64,000 nucleotides of DNA from positions 310,001 through 374,000 of the forward strand of contig NW_027168383.1 of assembly GCF_040954835.1 (NCBI RefSeq), in the 5' to 3' direction. The notes under the pieces were generated by a model that searched no databases, had not been told where the DNA came from, and worked only from the letters and a program-made list of their open reading frames with translations. The DNA comes from Lepisosteus oculatus (taxonomy: Eukaryota > Chordata > Actinopteri > Semionotiformes > Lepisosteidae). The translations under genes were made by a program, and so were the position numbers. This document shows positions 11,232 to 22,807 of the stretch, piece by piece; the first letter of the stretch is position 1; the number at the start of each line of letters is the position of its first letter.

Positions 11232-12811
11232 TTTTTTGATAAATAAAGACAGTCTTGTTTAACAAACAACACACACAACATTTTACATTGTCAATTCAAT
11301 TCAAATCAATGTATTTCTATATAGCGCCTTTCACAACAAGGTTACGTGCTGTCTCTTTGAGGCAGATGTTTAAATCCTCTGAGTTAAGTGCTGAAGTTAT
11401 AGTAGTCCTATCAGTATTGTTGCCTCCGATCAACAGATCCTCATTTTTCTCAGAGTTGAGTAACAAAAAGTTTTCACACATCCAAGTATTTCCTTCCTTA
11501 ATGCATTTAACTAAACTGATAATAGAAGAGTTGTCGTTTGGTGTAAACAAAATGTTTATTTGAGTGTCATCAGCATATGAATGAAAGTTCATATTATTTT
11601 TTCATATTATCCTACCCAGCAGCAGCATGTAGAGAGAGAGAGCAATATTGGTCCCAGCACTGATCTTCTGGTACCCCAAATTGAACTGGTGACATTGATG
11701 AAGCAGTACAATTATTAGATATTTGAACATAATGAAAACGATGAGTAAAATGTGAAGTAAACCACTGAAGGACAGTTCCAGATAAGCCAACCTCAAACTC
11801 AAACCTGTGTAACAAAACAGAGAGGTCAACCGTGTCAAAGGCAGCTCTAAGATCTAGAAGCAAAGCACAAGCACTGTTGCATTCCCTGCATCAGTAGCTA
11901 AGAGAATATCATTTACGACTCTTGTTAATGCAGTTTCAGAAACCAGACTAAAATTTCTCAAGTATATTATTTGAATCCAGATATGATTGACGTTGGGCAA
12001 CAACTATTCTCCCAAGACTTTTAGATTGAAATGGGACCTTTGAGACAGGCCTGTAGTTGTTAAGAACTTGTTGATCCAAATTTGACTTCTTAAGAGCGGT
12101 CTAACAACCGCTACCTTAAATTGATCAGGTACAACGCCTGACGCAAGCGATGCATTCATCATACTAATTATAGGTCCTGCCAGTCCTTCGAGGGAATCTT
12201 TGACTAGCTGAGTGGGGATGGGATCTAGCGAACAGGTGGTTGACTTTGTCTTACGTCTGTGTTTATGAGTCCACCATAAGAAGAAATCTGAACAGGAGCG
12301 GTGATCATGCGAGGTCACCACGGAGGAAACCACTGCTCTCCCCCCCAAAAAAACCACCACTGCCCCTCTCAAGTTTGCTAAAGACCACATGGATGTTCCA
12401 AAGCAACTCCTGGAACAATGTTCTGTGGACAGTGACAAAAGTTGAACATGTTGGTAAATGTGCACAACGTTATGTTTGGAGATAACAAAACACTGCATAC
12501 CAACTCCAAAACCTCATCCCACCTGGGAAGCATAGCGGAGGCTGTACGGCTTGCAATCATCGAGGGACCGATGAATTCCAAGATGTATCAGGAAATTCTA
12601 CAGCAGAATGTCAGGGTGTCTGCCTGTGATCTAAAACTCGAAAGACGCTGGGTCATGCAGCATGACAAAAACAAAGGAGTACATCAACAACAGAGTGGCT
12701 GAAACAATAGAAATTCCGTATTTTGGGATGGCCGAGTAAGAGTCCTGACCCCAATCCCATTGAAGTGCTGTGGCGTGATCTGAAGCAGGCCGTTCAGTGC
12801 AAGACATCTCC
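11232..12811 (+). mobile_element. Tc1-like transposon relic with nested L2, copy 1
   Basis: Tc1-like coding relic on + (about 12,250-12,790; CCACCATAAGAAG, and peptide-level traces such as MYQEILQQNVRVSA and a CGTTATGTTTGGAG segment). It is interrupted near its left TIR by an L2 LINE in reverse. Compared with the copy at 14.56 kb, about 355 bp of its 3' end are deleted (joined at CATCTCCCAACTG). Several frameshifts; no usable transposase. Confidence 0.75.
11290..12247 (-). mobile_element. L2-clade LINE fragment, copy 1
   Basis: On minus, reverse-transcriptase traces of the L2/CR1 type can be read: STTCSLDPIPTQL, an NYRP region, LLDLRAAFDTVD (domain A) and FHSYADDTQ (YADD catalytic motif). 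The 3' end near 11,290-11,340 has the L2-type tail with TATATAGCGCC and an AATTC-rich run. Frames are broken and there is no EN domain. It was inserted into a Tc1 element before the segment was triplicated. Confidence 0.75.
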
Positions 12812-12911
12812 CAACTGTATGTGAGAGAAAAGCAGAGACGCTCACTGAGTAAGGTGGGGTTGCAGCTTTGCAAATCAAAAGGACATTTGTACGCTCAAAA
12901 AGGGACAGTAG

Positions 12912-12984
12912 CACCCCAGATGGGACTCGAACCCACAATCCCTGGCTTAGGAGGCCAGTGCCTTATCCATTAGGCCACTGGGGC
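12912..12984 (-). tRNA. tRNA-Arg(CCT)
   Basis: 73 nt on minus, almost identical to vertebrate tRNA-Arg(CCT): acceptor GCCCCAG/CTGGGGT, D arm GCCTAATGGATAAGGC, anticodon stem CTGGC/GCCAG around CTCCTAA, T arm GTGGGTTCGAGTCCCAT. A and B boxes intact. Copies lie at 16,719 (decayed) and 55,460 (intact). Confidence 0.93.
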
Positions 12985-14409
12985 ACACTGGGTTGGGTCG
13001 ATCACGCTGATGAAGAGCCAGTTTTTTTTTTCCTTTGCTTTTTCAAAGGGATCCCCAAAATTAGGAAAGTTAGGCAGCAGAAGGTTTACTGTGACCTGAG
13101 AAGGACCGGCATCCAATCACGGTGGTACACACACACTCGCTCTCACTCATCTGAGCTACACGGCTACCAAGATGATCTCAGGTGCGCCGAGCTGGTACGG
13201 AACATATTGAACTCATCGACGGCGAATTGTCTCTCAGACAGGCTTTTCACCTCTGAGCTCCCTGACTGACAGTAATCAGCTAGGTAGTGAAACAGTCAGC
13301 TGCTTCTAAGCCTTAAACAGCTGCATCTCGGCGCTTCCACAGAGAGATGATTTGAAAGCCAAACATCGCCCATTGGGAACACCTTACTATCACTAGTTTA
13401 AGAGACTCTTAAGGTCTTGCAGAGGTGCCTGTCTAATAGCATGCGCTTTGCAAGCTATAGGTGTTTAGGCTGAGGCAGAATGCCTGTTAACAAAATGTTT
13501 TTCTAAAGGGGCCTCGCACTCTTTTCCAAGCAATGGTCACCATCCCCACCGAGTGTCACAATGTAGTCATGTCCTAGGACATCACCTGTTAGTCTCCATT
13601 TGTCTGCCACCAACACTTTAGGTTAAGGGGTCACAACCGCACCCCAAAGACCAGAGGAGCCGTTGGCGTTCTGGCGGCGCAGATTGGGCTGAAGGTGGGG
13701 CGCTTGAATCTCGCTGTTGGAGGCCGTCTGAAACTGACCCAAGCCTTTCCCTTGAATTAAATGTAAATAAATAAATGAACCCCAGATGCACATGGAATCA
13801 ATCAAGTGTTTCCTTTGAGCCGTTTCAAAGACTGCTCCAGAGTTTACCTTGCACAGATGCGCAAAGATTAATGATGGGGGTGCACGCTTCCAGGTGCCTT
13901 ACAACTGTAGGGACTGATTAGAGACAATTCGTAGCGTGTGTTCGTTTCCATATACGCCCCGTGTTGCAATGGTAGGATGAAGTCAAATACGGCTTGGACG
14001 CGTAACGGCATTCTATCCAACTGCAGGACTTGAGGGTTTTTTGTGCTTTGTTCTGTTTTCGTTGACATCGCATTCGTAAGAGCGTCAAAAAAAGGCAATT
14101 CCAGCATCTAACACGAATAAAAGTGCTATTGAAACTGCAGGGCTGCGCAGCTTCTAAAATCCTTGCACACAATTCTCCGTTATTGTTACTTCCTTCTTTC
14201 TGTCTAACAAAGTTCCCTTTTCCTGACCGGACGGGGAGACTTTATCATTCCAACTTGAAGCCAGCCTTAAGTCCTCTGAGGCGCATTTGTCTGCTAGCAT
14301 GCATTTTGTGAAAGTTTTTTTTGTTGTTGTTAAACGGAAAGCGACTTTGAAAAAGGTTTCCGCCGCTGCCCGGCACTCTATGTTAGACTGCATCAAAAAG
14401 GCAGTGGCG
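12985..14409. other. Intergenic, duplicated at 16,792-17,756
   Basis: No gene seen. About 13,000-13,955 is repeated directly at 16,800-17,755. The part after 13,860 is the 5' flank shared by all tRNA-Ser units. Confidence 0.65.
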
Positions 14410-14491
14410 GCGGCGGCGGCCGAGTGGTTAGGGCGATGGACTAGAAAGCCATCAAGGTCTCCCTGTGAAGCTTCGAGTCCTGCCGCCTACG
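14410..14491 (+). pseudogene. tRNA-Ser(AGA), decayed
   Basis: Anticodon loop CTAGAAA (AGA) and D arm GGCCGAGTGGTTAGGGC are present. The 5' acceptor strand is replaced by a GGC/CGG triplet run that no longer pairs with CGCCTAC, and the T arm reads AGCTTCGAGTCC. Not expected to fold as a tRNA. Confidence 0.75.
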
Positions 14492-14560
14492 GTGTCATTG
14501 TGTGTCTGCGCAACAAAGGAAAAGCACCTGTTTCGCTTTTCCCGCAACTTTTAAAACGCG

Positions 14561-16625
14561 AATGATCTGGATTTCTACATGATTGGCTCTTAAAATGTGA
14601 TCTGATCTTCATCTGACGCATAATAATAAATAAAGACAGTCTTGTTTAACAAACAACACACACAACATTTTACATTGTCAATTCAGTTCAAATCAATGTA
14701 TTTCTATATAGCACCTTTCACAACAAGGTTGTCTCAAGGCACTTAACAATGCAAGTTGTTAAGAGCCTTGTGTCTAATATGCCACTTAGGTTACGTGCTG
14801 TCTCTTTGAGGCAAATGTTTAAATCCTCTGAGTTAAGTGCTGAAGTTATAGTAGTCCTATCAGTATTGTTGCCTCCGATCAACAGATCCTCAGTTTTCTC
14901 AGAGTTGAGTAACAAAAAGTTTTCACACATCCAAGTCTTTCCTTCATTAATGCATTTAACTAAAGTGATAATAGAAAAGTTGTCGTTTGGTGTGAACAAA
15001 ATGTTTATTTGAGTGTCATCAGCATATGAATGAAAGTTCATATTATTTTTTCGTATTATCCTACCTAGCAGCAGCATGTAGAGAGAGAGAGCAATATTGG
15101 CCCCGGCACTGATCTGTCTGGTACCCCAAATTGAACTGGTGACGTTGATGAAGCAGTACAATTATTAGATATTTGAACATAATGAAAACGATGAGTAAAA
15201 TGTGAAGTAAACCACTGAAGGACGGTTCCAGATAAGCCAACCTCAAACTCAAGCCTGTGTAACAAAACAGAGAGGTCAACCGTGTCAAAGGCAGCTCTAA
15301 GATCTAGAAGCACAAGCACTGTTGCATTCCCCACATCAGTAGCTAAGAGAATATCATTTACGACTCTCGTTAATGCAGTTTCAGAAAGCAGACTGAAATT
15401 TCTCAAGTATATTATTTGAATCCAGATACGATTGACATTGGGCAACAACTATTCTCTCAAAACTTTTAGATTGAAATGGGACCTTTGAGACAGGCCTGTA
15501 GTTGTTAAGAACTTGTGGATCCAAATTTGACTTCTTAAGGAGCGGTCTGACAACCGCTACCTTAAATTGATCAGGTACAACGCCTGACGCAAGCGATGCA
15601 TTCATCATACTAATTATAGGTCCTGCCAGTCCTTCGAGGGAATCTTTGACTAGCTGAGTGGGGATGGGATCTAGCGAACAGGTGGTTGACTTTGTCTTAC
15701 GTCTGTGTCCATGAGTCCACCATAAGAAGAAATCTGAACAGGAGCGGTGATCATGCGAGGTCACCACGGAGGAAACCACTGCTCTCCCCCCAAAAAAAAC
15801 CACCACTGCCCCTCTCAAGTTTGCTAAAGACCACATGGATGTTCCACAGCAACTCCTGGAACAATGTTCTGTGGACAGACATGACAAAAGTTGAACTTGT
15901 TGGTAAATGTGCACAGCGTTATGTTTGGAGATAACAAAACACTGCATACCAACTCCAAAACCTCATCCCACCTGGGAAACATGGCGGAGGCTGTACGGCT
16001 TGCAATCATCGAGGGACCGATGAATTCCAAGATGTATCAGGAAATTCTACAGCAGAATGTCAGGGTGTCTGCCTGTGATCTAAAACTCGAAAGAGGCTGG
16101 GTCATGCAGCATGACAAAAACAAAGGAGTACATCAACAACAGAGTGGCTGAAACAGAAGAAATTCCGTATTTTGGGATGGCCAAGTAAGAGTCCTGACCC
16201 CAATCCCATTGAAGTGCTGTGGCGTGATCTGAAGCAGGCCGTTCAGCGCAAGACATCCCAAAAATATACATGAACTGAAACAGTTTTGCATAGAGGAATA
16301 GGCCAAAATACCTCCTAACCGCTGCTCAGGTCTGACCAGCCGCTACAGAAAGTGGGGATTGAGGTTTTTGTCATAAAGGAGGTTCCACTAGCTCCTTAAT
16401 ATAAGGGTTCACGTACTTTTTCCATCAATGACCTTGATTGTTTAAACCATTTGGTCAATAAAGAAACAGCAATGTCAAATGTTGGGCGTGTGTTGTTTGT
16501 TAAATCAGACTCTCTTTATTAATTATTATGACTTAGATAAAGATAAGATCACATGTTAGGAGCCATTCATGCAGAAATCCACATCATTCCGAAGGGCTGT
16601 TTACAAAAGTTTTTCTCCCAACTGT
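14561..16625 (+). mobile_element. Tc1-like transposon relic with nested L2, copy 2 (most complete)
   Basis: Inverted ends of at least about 120 bp can be matched: ATCTGGATTTCTACATGATT near 14,565 against its inverted partner near 16,570, and TTTAACAAACAACACACAC near 14,648 against its partner near 16,495. Transposase relic on + runs from about 15,695 to 16,330 and the right end carries the Tc1-type GGGTTCACGTACTTTTTCCA. Frames are broken. Confidence 0.75.
14683..15690 (-). mobile_element. L2-clade LINE fragment, copy 2
   Basis: Same insertion as in copy 1: RT traces on minus (NNYRPVSKVPF, LLDLRAAFDTVD, FHSYADDTQ), 3' tail near 14,690-14,730. Same junctions with Tc1 as in the other two copies, so one insertion event later triplicated. 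Confidence 0.75.
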
Positions 16626-16718
16626 ATGTGAGAGAAAAGAAGAGACGCTCACTGAGTAAGGTGGGGTTGTAGCTTTGCAAATCAAAAGGACATTTGTACG
16701 CTCAAAATGGGACAGGAG

Positions 16719-16791
16719 CACCCCAGATGGTACTCAAACCCACAATCTCTGGCTTAGGAGGCCAGTGTCTTAGCCATTAGGCCACTGCGCC
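16719..16791 (-). pseudogene. tRNA-Arg(CCT), decayed
   Basis: Anticodon loop CTCCTAA is kept, but the acceptor 5' strand reads GGCGCAG and mismatches the CTGGGGT 3' strand. The T arm reads GGTTTGAGTACC. Confidence 0.75.
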
Positions 16792-17756
16792 ACACTGGGT
16801 GAGGTCGATCATGCTGATGAAGAGCCATTTTTTTTTCCTTTGCTTTTTCAAAGGGATCCCCAAAATTAGGGAAGTTAGGCAGCAGAAGGTTTACTGTGAC
16901 CTGAGAAGGACCGGCATCCAATCACGGTGGTACACACACACACGCTCTCACTCATCTGAGCTACACGGCTACCAAGATGATCTCAGTTGCGCCGAGCTGG
17001 TACGGAACATATTGAACTCATCGACGGCGAATTGTCTCTCAGACAGGCTTTTCACCTCTGAGCTCCCTGACTGACAGTAATCAGCTAGGTAGTGAAACAG
17101 TCAGCTGCTTCTAAGCCTTAAACAGCTGCATCTCGGCGCTTCCACAGAGAGATGATTTGAAAGCCAAACATCGCCCATTGGGAACACCTTACTATCACTA
17201 GTTTAAGAGACTCTTAAGGTCTTGCAGAGGTGCCTGTCTAATAGCATGCGCTTTGCAAGCTATAGGTGTTTAGGCTGAGGCAGAATGCCTGTTAACAAAA
17301 TGTTTTTCTAAAGGGGCCTCGCACTCTTTTCCAAGCAATGGTCACCATCCCCACCGAGTGTCACAATGTAGTCATGTCCTAGGACATCACCTGTTAGTCT
17401 CCATTTGTCTGCCACCAACACTTTAGGTTACGGGGTCACAACCGCACCCCAAAGACCAGAGGAGCCGTTGTCGTTCTGGCGGCGCAGATTGGGCTGAAGG
17501 TGGGGCGCTTGAATCTCGCTGTTGGAGGCCGTCTGAAACTGACCCAAGCCTTTCCCTTGAATTAAATGTAAATAAGAAATGAACCCCAGATGCATATGGA
17601 ATCAATCACGTGTTTCCTTTGAGCCGTTTCAGAGACTGCTCCAGAGTTTACCTTGCACAGATGCGCAAAGATTAATGATGGGGGTGCACGCTTCCAGGCG
17701 TCTTACAACTGTAGGGACTGATTAGAGACAATTCGTAGCTTGTGCTCATTTCCCTC
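16792..17756. repeat. Direct duplicate of about 13,000-13,955
   Basis: No gene. High identity to the earlier copy, ending where the 236-bp TG...CA repeat is inserted. Confidence 0.8.
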
Positions 17757-17992
17757 TGTAACGCTTACGGCCGACAGGCACTGTGTAAGAGCCGGCGTAC
17801 AAGAGCGGGTGACGTCACCGCCCTTCCCTGTGATAGCAGGACCACAGCTACTGGGCTGTGGAGAGATCTCTCTTTAGCTCACGGGGCTAGGTCGCTGCAG
17901 AGAGACGCGGAAGTCCCGGGTTTGAGCCTCCAGTCGGGATGGGGCCGACCAGATGCGGCAAGGGCGCCCGCCTGAGCCCCCGTTGCGTTACA
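17757..17992 (+). repeat. 236-bp TG...CA-bounded repeat (solo-LTR-like)
   Basis: Starts TGTAACGC and ends GCGTTACA (8-bp inverted ends). The related flank at 22,098 is the empty site, so this is a discrete insertion with a target duplication of about 4 bp (CTCT). Inside, GCTCACGGGGCTAGGTCGC and CCGGGTTTGAGCC resemble Pol III A and B boxes. Other copies: 52,545-52,772 (inverted) and a truncated one at 53,668. It may be a small solo LTR of a Gypsy-like element or a MITE. Confidence 0.65.
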
Positions 17993-18443
17993 TCTCTATT
18001 CCCCGTGTTGCAGTGGTAAGATGACGTAAATTCCTGCTTCGACACGTAACGGGATTATAATCAAGTGCAGGAGCTGAGGGCTTTAGTTTTGTTTCGTTTT
18101 CCATGGTGTTCGTAAGCGCGCAAATCAAAGGCAATTCCTGCGTCTAACACGAATGTAAATGCTTTTGAAAGTGCAGTGTGGTGCAGCTTGTAAAATCCTT
18201 GTCCACATTTTTGGTTTGTTGATGTTTTTTCTGTCTGCCAAAGTTGCATTTTGACATCCGGACTGGGGGACTTTATCATTTGAACGTGAAGCCAGCCTTA
18301 AACCCTCTGAGGCGTGTCTGTCTGCCGGCACAAATCTTGTGAAAGGTATTTTTTTTAACGGAGAGCAACTTTAAAAAGGTTTCCGCAGCCACCTCGCAGT
18401 CCGTGTTAGATTATAGGAGGAATGCGGCGGTGGTGGGCTCGCT

Positions 18444-18525
18444 TTTGTCGTGGTCGAGTGGTTAAGGCGATGGGCTCGAAATGCGTTGGGGCTTCCCCGC
18501 GCAGGTTCGAAACCTGCCGACTCCG
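18444..18525 (+). pseudogene. tRNA-Ser(CGA), decayed
   Basis: 82-nt Ser body with anticodon CGA (loop CTCGAAA), variable arm GGGGCTTCCCC and a good B box GGTTCGAAACC. The acceptor 5' strand TTTGTCG pairs only in its inner four positions with CGACTCC, and the anticodon stem has a mismatch. Probably not functional. Confidence 0.65.
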
Positions 18526-19480
18526 GCGTCTGCCGCACGTCGCCTTGTGCCTGCGCGGCAGAAGTGAAGTGCCGCTTCTCCTTTCCTGGTACTATAACAA
18601 CGCGAAATCACTTGGACCCGCCGCCATGGGAAGCAATTCTTCAGATAACCACACATTTTGCGTTCGCACCTCTGGTGCTCTACTTATGCCTTTGAAAACC
18701 TAATGAATAAAGCTGAAAGAACCGACACGATATGTAGGTGCTGGTAAAGCACGCAGTAAAGAACTGTTAACAGCAAGGGTTTCCGTGGGTTAACTGAGGA
18801 GAAGGCGTGATCGCTAATTGTTGACTTTTTATTTGGTGTTAGAAACACTCTTACTGTGCATGACGTGCAACAAATGTAGCCACAGAAATTGCATCACGCT
18901 TTCATGTATGCTATTGCAGACACCAACGTTGCCTAGATAGAAAACCGAAAAAGCCGTGGGTTTGCTTGCTGGTCTGAAGGATCTCTCTTCGAATCTCTAT
19001 CATTTGTCAATGGAAGTAAAAGGCGCTGCAATCTCATACGTTCAGAATCAAACCCGCAGCTGTTGTTCGACTTTTTTTTCTTGACTAATTACAACTGAGT
19101 GTCGCATGAGCAGTTACATAAACTTGTCTGGTATATTTGAACACAAATGCCGTTCTTCAATTAAAACTAACAGTACATTGTCAGGGACATTCAGTTCTAT
19201 ACAAACAAGAGACAGACAAGAGAATATTTCTACCGTTCATGTGGACTACGTGTTGACTTACTGATCGGAATAATTGAAAAGTTCGGGCTCATAGCCGATG
19301 CAGTGCGTGCTAATTAGAACAGCAACGCTAAGCTCTCAGCACCGTACTGAGCCCAGGTGTTTTTCTAAAGCTGTCAGGTGCAGTTCATTTACATGAAGGA
19401 AATATCTTACTGGGTACGATTACAATGCAGTAAGTAGCACAGACTACTTAGGGAGTAGCCCGATGTGTTTAAAAACGACC
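18526..19480. other. Intergenic, no gene seen
   Basis: From 18,908 on it is the left arm of a second inverted repeat (partner 35,066-38,135). Confidence 0.6.
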
Positions 19481-19553
19481 CGAGCCAGGCAGGAGTCGAA
19501 CCTGCAATCTCCTGATCCGTAGTCAGACGCGTTATCCATTGCGCCACTGGCCC
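19481..19553 (-). tRNA. tRNA-Arg(ACG)
   Basis: 73 nt on minus: acceptor GGGCCAG/CTGGCTC, D arm GCGCAATGGATAACGC, anticodon stem CTGA/TCAG around CTACGGA (ACG), T arm GCAGGTTCGACTCCTGC. All stems pair and the B box fits. Copies: 37,491 (+, intact stems) and 46,187 (decayed). Confidence 0.93.
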
Positions 19554-20025
19554 TGGTGTGACATTGCAGGACTGTAACCCAGTGAGATGAGCACTGCACC
19601 TAGTAAAATATTACCCCCGGTCCATTCTTTTCCAAAAGTGAGAAACACCTGTTTTCTACATTTTGTCTGTTTTAAAACCATATCTCTTTAAACCAAACCA
19701 AGAGTTTGTCTTTTGCACTGATATTCTGATTCATTTCTTCCAGACTCTACTTCTCTCTTGTAGTAGTACAGCAGACCTTTCCAGGTGAGCAGATCACAGA
19801 GTCCGAAATATGCTTCCTCCATCAAGCAAAGTACCTGAACATGACTCTGTCTTCATAAAAGCGCCCCTGTAATAAAGAAATTAAATCCGAAATCAAGAGG
19901 GCAGTTGCCTACTGAAGTTCAAGAAGTCATCAATTTTAACCCAGCAACACATTAAAGGCTGCATCTATACAAGTACGATTCTAGAAATGCTCACCAGATT
20001 ACGTTTTAAGAAGGAACTGTACCTC

Positions 20026-20100
20026 AGGTTCCGCCGAGATCTTAACTCGGATGGCAGGATTCAGAGTCCGGAGTGTGGACTGATGGCGCATGGAGGGTCC
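20026..20100 (-). pseudogene. tRNA-Gln(CTG)-derived relic, copy 1
   Basis: On minus, the 3' half matches tRNA-Gln(CTG): TCCGGACTCTGAATCC (anticodon loop with CTG), CCGAGTTAAGATCTCGG and CGGAACCT. The 5' half is a different sequence beginning GGACCCTCC that does not pair with the 3' acceptor strand and lacks an A box. Four copies share this same chimera. Confidence 0.7.
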
Positions 20101-20669
20101 ATATACTGTGGATCCCTCAGTGATCTTCCGCGTGTTCAAACCGCCAGCGTGTGACTCCCCTGTCCCTGTGACCTCATTGCTCTGCTCTCGCCTCTGTGCA
20201 GCTGAGCCCGACTCATGGTAAAGTGGAAAAAAATATGCCCTCATCGTGGGATTTACTCTGGATCGAGGATAGATGTCACTTTTTTATCGTTGAACAGGAT
20301 GTATGTGATGTGGCGACTAGGTTCAATATTGTATCCTTTTAAAAGATTAAGGACTGGGGTGAGCGTGATTTACCACCCTTTCAGCTAAGAACCCGACATG
20401 AGCACCGTTTAAGCTGCATAGACTCGGTCGTTTAACTCTTCTCCATTAGCAGGGTTAAGGTTAAAGAAAAAAAACATTGCTGACTTCTTTTTTTTTGCCA
20501 GCCGCTAGCGCTGATTAGCAATGTTTGTATTTCATGTTTTGCAAGTTCCATCCATTTTAAGAAAAACAAGTCGCGTTAAAGACAGGAAATGAATACTTGC
20601 ATTTAATTAAGTCTAGCCGTAGGCGGTTGTCTGTAAGGACCAGTTCTGTTCGAGAAGACAGAACAAAGA

Positions 20670-20743
20670 AGGCACCACTGGGATTCGGACTCAGGATCTC
20701 CTGTTTAAGAGACAAGCGCTTTAACCAACTAAGCAACGGCGCC
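20670..20743 (-). tRNA. tRNA-Thr-bodied copy with anticodon CTT
   Basis: 74 nt on minus. Body is Thr: acceptor GGCGCCG/TGGTGCC pairs throughout, D arm GCTTAGTTGGTTAAAGC, anticodon stem CTTGT/ACAGG. The loop is CTCTTAA, giving anticodon CTT (Lys) where Thr has AGT. The T arm reads GAGTCCGAATCC: B box off by two bases and one stem mismatch. Either a decaying Thr copy or a mis-decoding variant; decay is more likely. Confidence 0.65.
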
Positions 20744-21122
20744 CCGGTAGTGTTGTCCTTTTGCAGCCACTTGGACACACCACTCAGACACATCTGCATT
20801 CGGTGTGTGCTCCGCCTGCTCGCTGAGCAAGTTGCCACCTTTACATACAATAGCAACATCGACACCAAGAGAAAGGATGACAAATGGCTTTTATCTGGAA
20901 CTTTTCATGTCCAAGGAGCTCAATGTGCTTTCTGTGTACAACAGGGCCACTGAACTCCACAATGGCCACTGAACCACAGCAGTGGCTTGCTGGCTTGACA
21001 TCTCCCAAGGAAAATGTTGAAATCGCATGTGGAACAGGAAAAGGACCCTTGAGTACGAGGGAAAAAAAAGAAAAAGATCATCTGGAGCGCGCCAACCCAT
21101 GTCTGGACAGCCCGGTTTCATC

Positions 21123-21204
21123 GACGAGGTGGCCGAGTGGTTAAGGCGATGGACTGCTAATCCATTGTGCTCTGCACGCATGGGTTCGAATCCCATCCTC
21201 GTTG
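21123..21204 (+). tRNA. tRNA-Ser(GCT)
   Basis: 82 nt matching vertebrate tRNA-Ser(GCT): acceptor GACGAGG/CCTCGTT, anticodon loop with GCT (GGACTGCTAATCC), variable arm TGTGCTCTGCACG and T arm TGGGTTCGAATCCCA. Complete A and B boxes. Inverted copy at 35,789. Confidence 0.94.
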
Positions 21205-21302
21205 CTCTCTACGTTTGACGTTGGCTCTCCTTTTGTTTGCTCCAGTACTAGAGCCTTACATTTTCTAGCGGTGGCTGAACATGGTATAGTAGGCTAACGT
21301 TG

Positions 21303-21432
21303 GTATCGAGCAGTGGTAGTAACAGTATTTACGTGCCGCTGCTGCCAAGTGGCTCTGGGTTGAGACCGCGTTTTCACTTACTTGCAGCACAAACGGAGAA
21401 AGCGATTTTTGACAGTCTCTCGAGAGACTGCG
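21303..21432 (+). ncRNA. Divergent U4-related snRNA-like locus, copy 1
   Basis: The 3' end is clearly U4: the run AAAGCGATTTTTGACAGTCT (Sm-like site plus start of the 3' hairpin) continues TCTCGAGAGACTG. Downstream GTGTTTAGGGATAGACTTTG aligns with the U4 3'-box flank. The 5' part keeps GAGCAGTGGTAGTA but the 5' stem-loop and most of the U6-pairing region are replaced. Inverted copy at 35,545. It is either an old U4 pseudogene or a derived Sm-class RNA. Confidence 0.5.
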
Positions 21433-22512
21433 CTAGGTGTTTAGGGATAGACTTTGTCAGTTCCCCCTGGGATGATGGCCTCTCAAATAGTTTGTGATTC
21501 CTCTAGACGTTTATACAGTAGAAGCCTGCTTCGTGGCTTAAATCCAAGCTAAGGAAACGAGTTAGAGGTCTGATGCAGAACTGCGAATTCAATGAAGGGG
21601 AACACTACAGTACATTGCACTGTATGTGTGAGGAAAGCTGCCCCCTTCTGTTCCTTGTCGACCGAACAGAGGACTGTAAAGGATACCGCCAAGAAACTTT
21701 AGGATGCTGGTTGGAATCCAGCTCCAAAGAAGCCCCTTTGGGTGTTATGTCATCAAAAAGTAAGAACAGAGAATCTCCCTTTGATCAAAAGCGCAACAGA
21801 ACTGTTTTCCGTGGAGCAGGTTTCAGACCCGTAGACCTGTTTTATTTGTAGGGCAGGGCGCATTCCCAAACGCGAATCTCCTGTTTTAGAAATGCTTTGG
21901 GCGGCGTGAAGTGAAAATAAGAAGTGGGCTCCAGATGCACATGGAAGCAATCAAGTGTTTCATCCGAGCTGTTTCAAAGACTGCTCAACAGCTTTCCTTT
22001 TACAGAGGCCCAACGATTAATGATGGGGGTGCACCCTTCAATGTGCCTTACGACTCTAGGGAGTGATTGAGACGATTCGTAGCGTGTGTTCATTTCCCTC
22101 TATTCCCCATGTTGCAGTGGTAAGATGACGTAAATTCCTGCTTCGACACGTAACGGCGTTATAATCAAGTACAGGAGCTGAGGGCTTTTGTTTTGTTTCG
22201 TTTTCTATGGCGTTCGTAAGCGCGCAAAACAAAGACAATTCCTGTGTCTACCACTAATGTAAGAGCTATTTCAAGTGCGACGTGGTGCGGCTTTTCAAAT
22301 GCTTGTGGGCATTTCTCTGTTGTTGATTCTTTTTTTGTGTGTAACAAAGTGGCATTTTCATGTCCAGACGGGGAGACTTTATCATTCCGACATGAAGCCA
22401 CCCTTAAGTCCTCTGAGGCGTGTCTGTCTGCAAGGCTTGTATTTTGCCTTCCGCCGGCGCCTCGCGATCCAGGTAAGATTGTAGCAAGAACGCAGCGGCA
22501 GTGGGGCTTGCT

Positions 22513-22594
22513 GTAGTCGTGGCTGAGTGGTTAAGGCAATGGACTAGAAATCCATTGGGGTCTCCCCGCACAGGTTCCAATCCTGCCGACTACG
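22513..22594 (+). tRNA. tRNA-Ser(AGA)
   Basis: 82 nt: acceptor GTAGTCG/CGACTAC perfect, D arm GGCTGAGTGGTTAAGGC, anticodon stem TGGA/TCCA around CTAGAAA (AGA), variable arm GGGGTCTCCCC, T arm CAGGTTCCAATCCTG. The single doubtful base is C in the B box (TTCCA for TTCRA). Possibly active. Confidence 0.8.
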
Positions 22595-22807
22595 TTGTCC
22601 GCCTTCAGTCGGTGTGTTTCGGCACAAGCAAAGAAGCGCGCCTCTTTGCTGTTCCTGGTGGTTTTAAAACGCCCAATCGCTTGTATCCGCTGCCTTGGAA
22701 ATAAGTTCTTCAGCGTCCGCAAATGGCATTTTGCAGCTGGAAGCAGATGTCGACGCGTTTTGCACAGAGCACCAAAAAAGCGTCTTTTTTGAAGGCTCAG
22801 GCACTGA

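Larger units (their letters stand above)
6079..13286 (+). repeat. Left arm of large inverted duplication (partner 55,161-61,650)
   Basis: Order and sequence run backwards at 55,161-61,650: Arg(CCT), Tc1/L2 nest, LTR-like repeat, Arg(TCG), Ser(TGA). The right arm lacks about 8,409-9,545 (Thr and broken Asn). The left arm lacks about 355 bp of the Tc1 relic that the right arm keeps. The arms are separated by about 42 kb. Confidence 0.85.
18908..21905 (+). repeat. Inverted duplication arm (partner 35,066-38,135)
   Basis: Arg(ACG), Gln relic, Thr-like, Ser(GCT) and U4-like occur here in this order and in exact reverse at 35,066-38,135. About 19,380-21,060 is repeated a third time, same orientation, at 46,030-47,710. 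The stretch 21,433-21,905 has no gene. Confidence 0.88.

Noticed and set aside
17870-17945. tRNA-like segment (GCTCACGGGG ... CCGGGTTTGAGCC)
   Set aside because: Lies inside a repeat with defined ends; stems do not form a full cloverleaf, so treated as part of the repeat.
20597-21196. Open frames of about 100 residues across the Thr-like and Ser tRNA loci, repeated at 36 and 47 kb
   Set aside because: They read through tRNA sequences and their flanks; conservation reflects segmental duplication.
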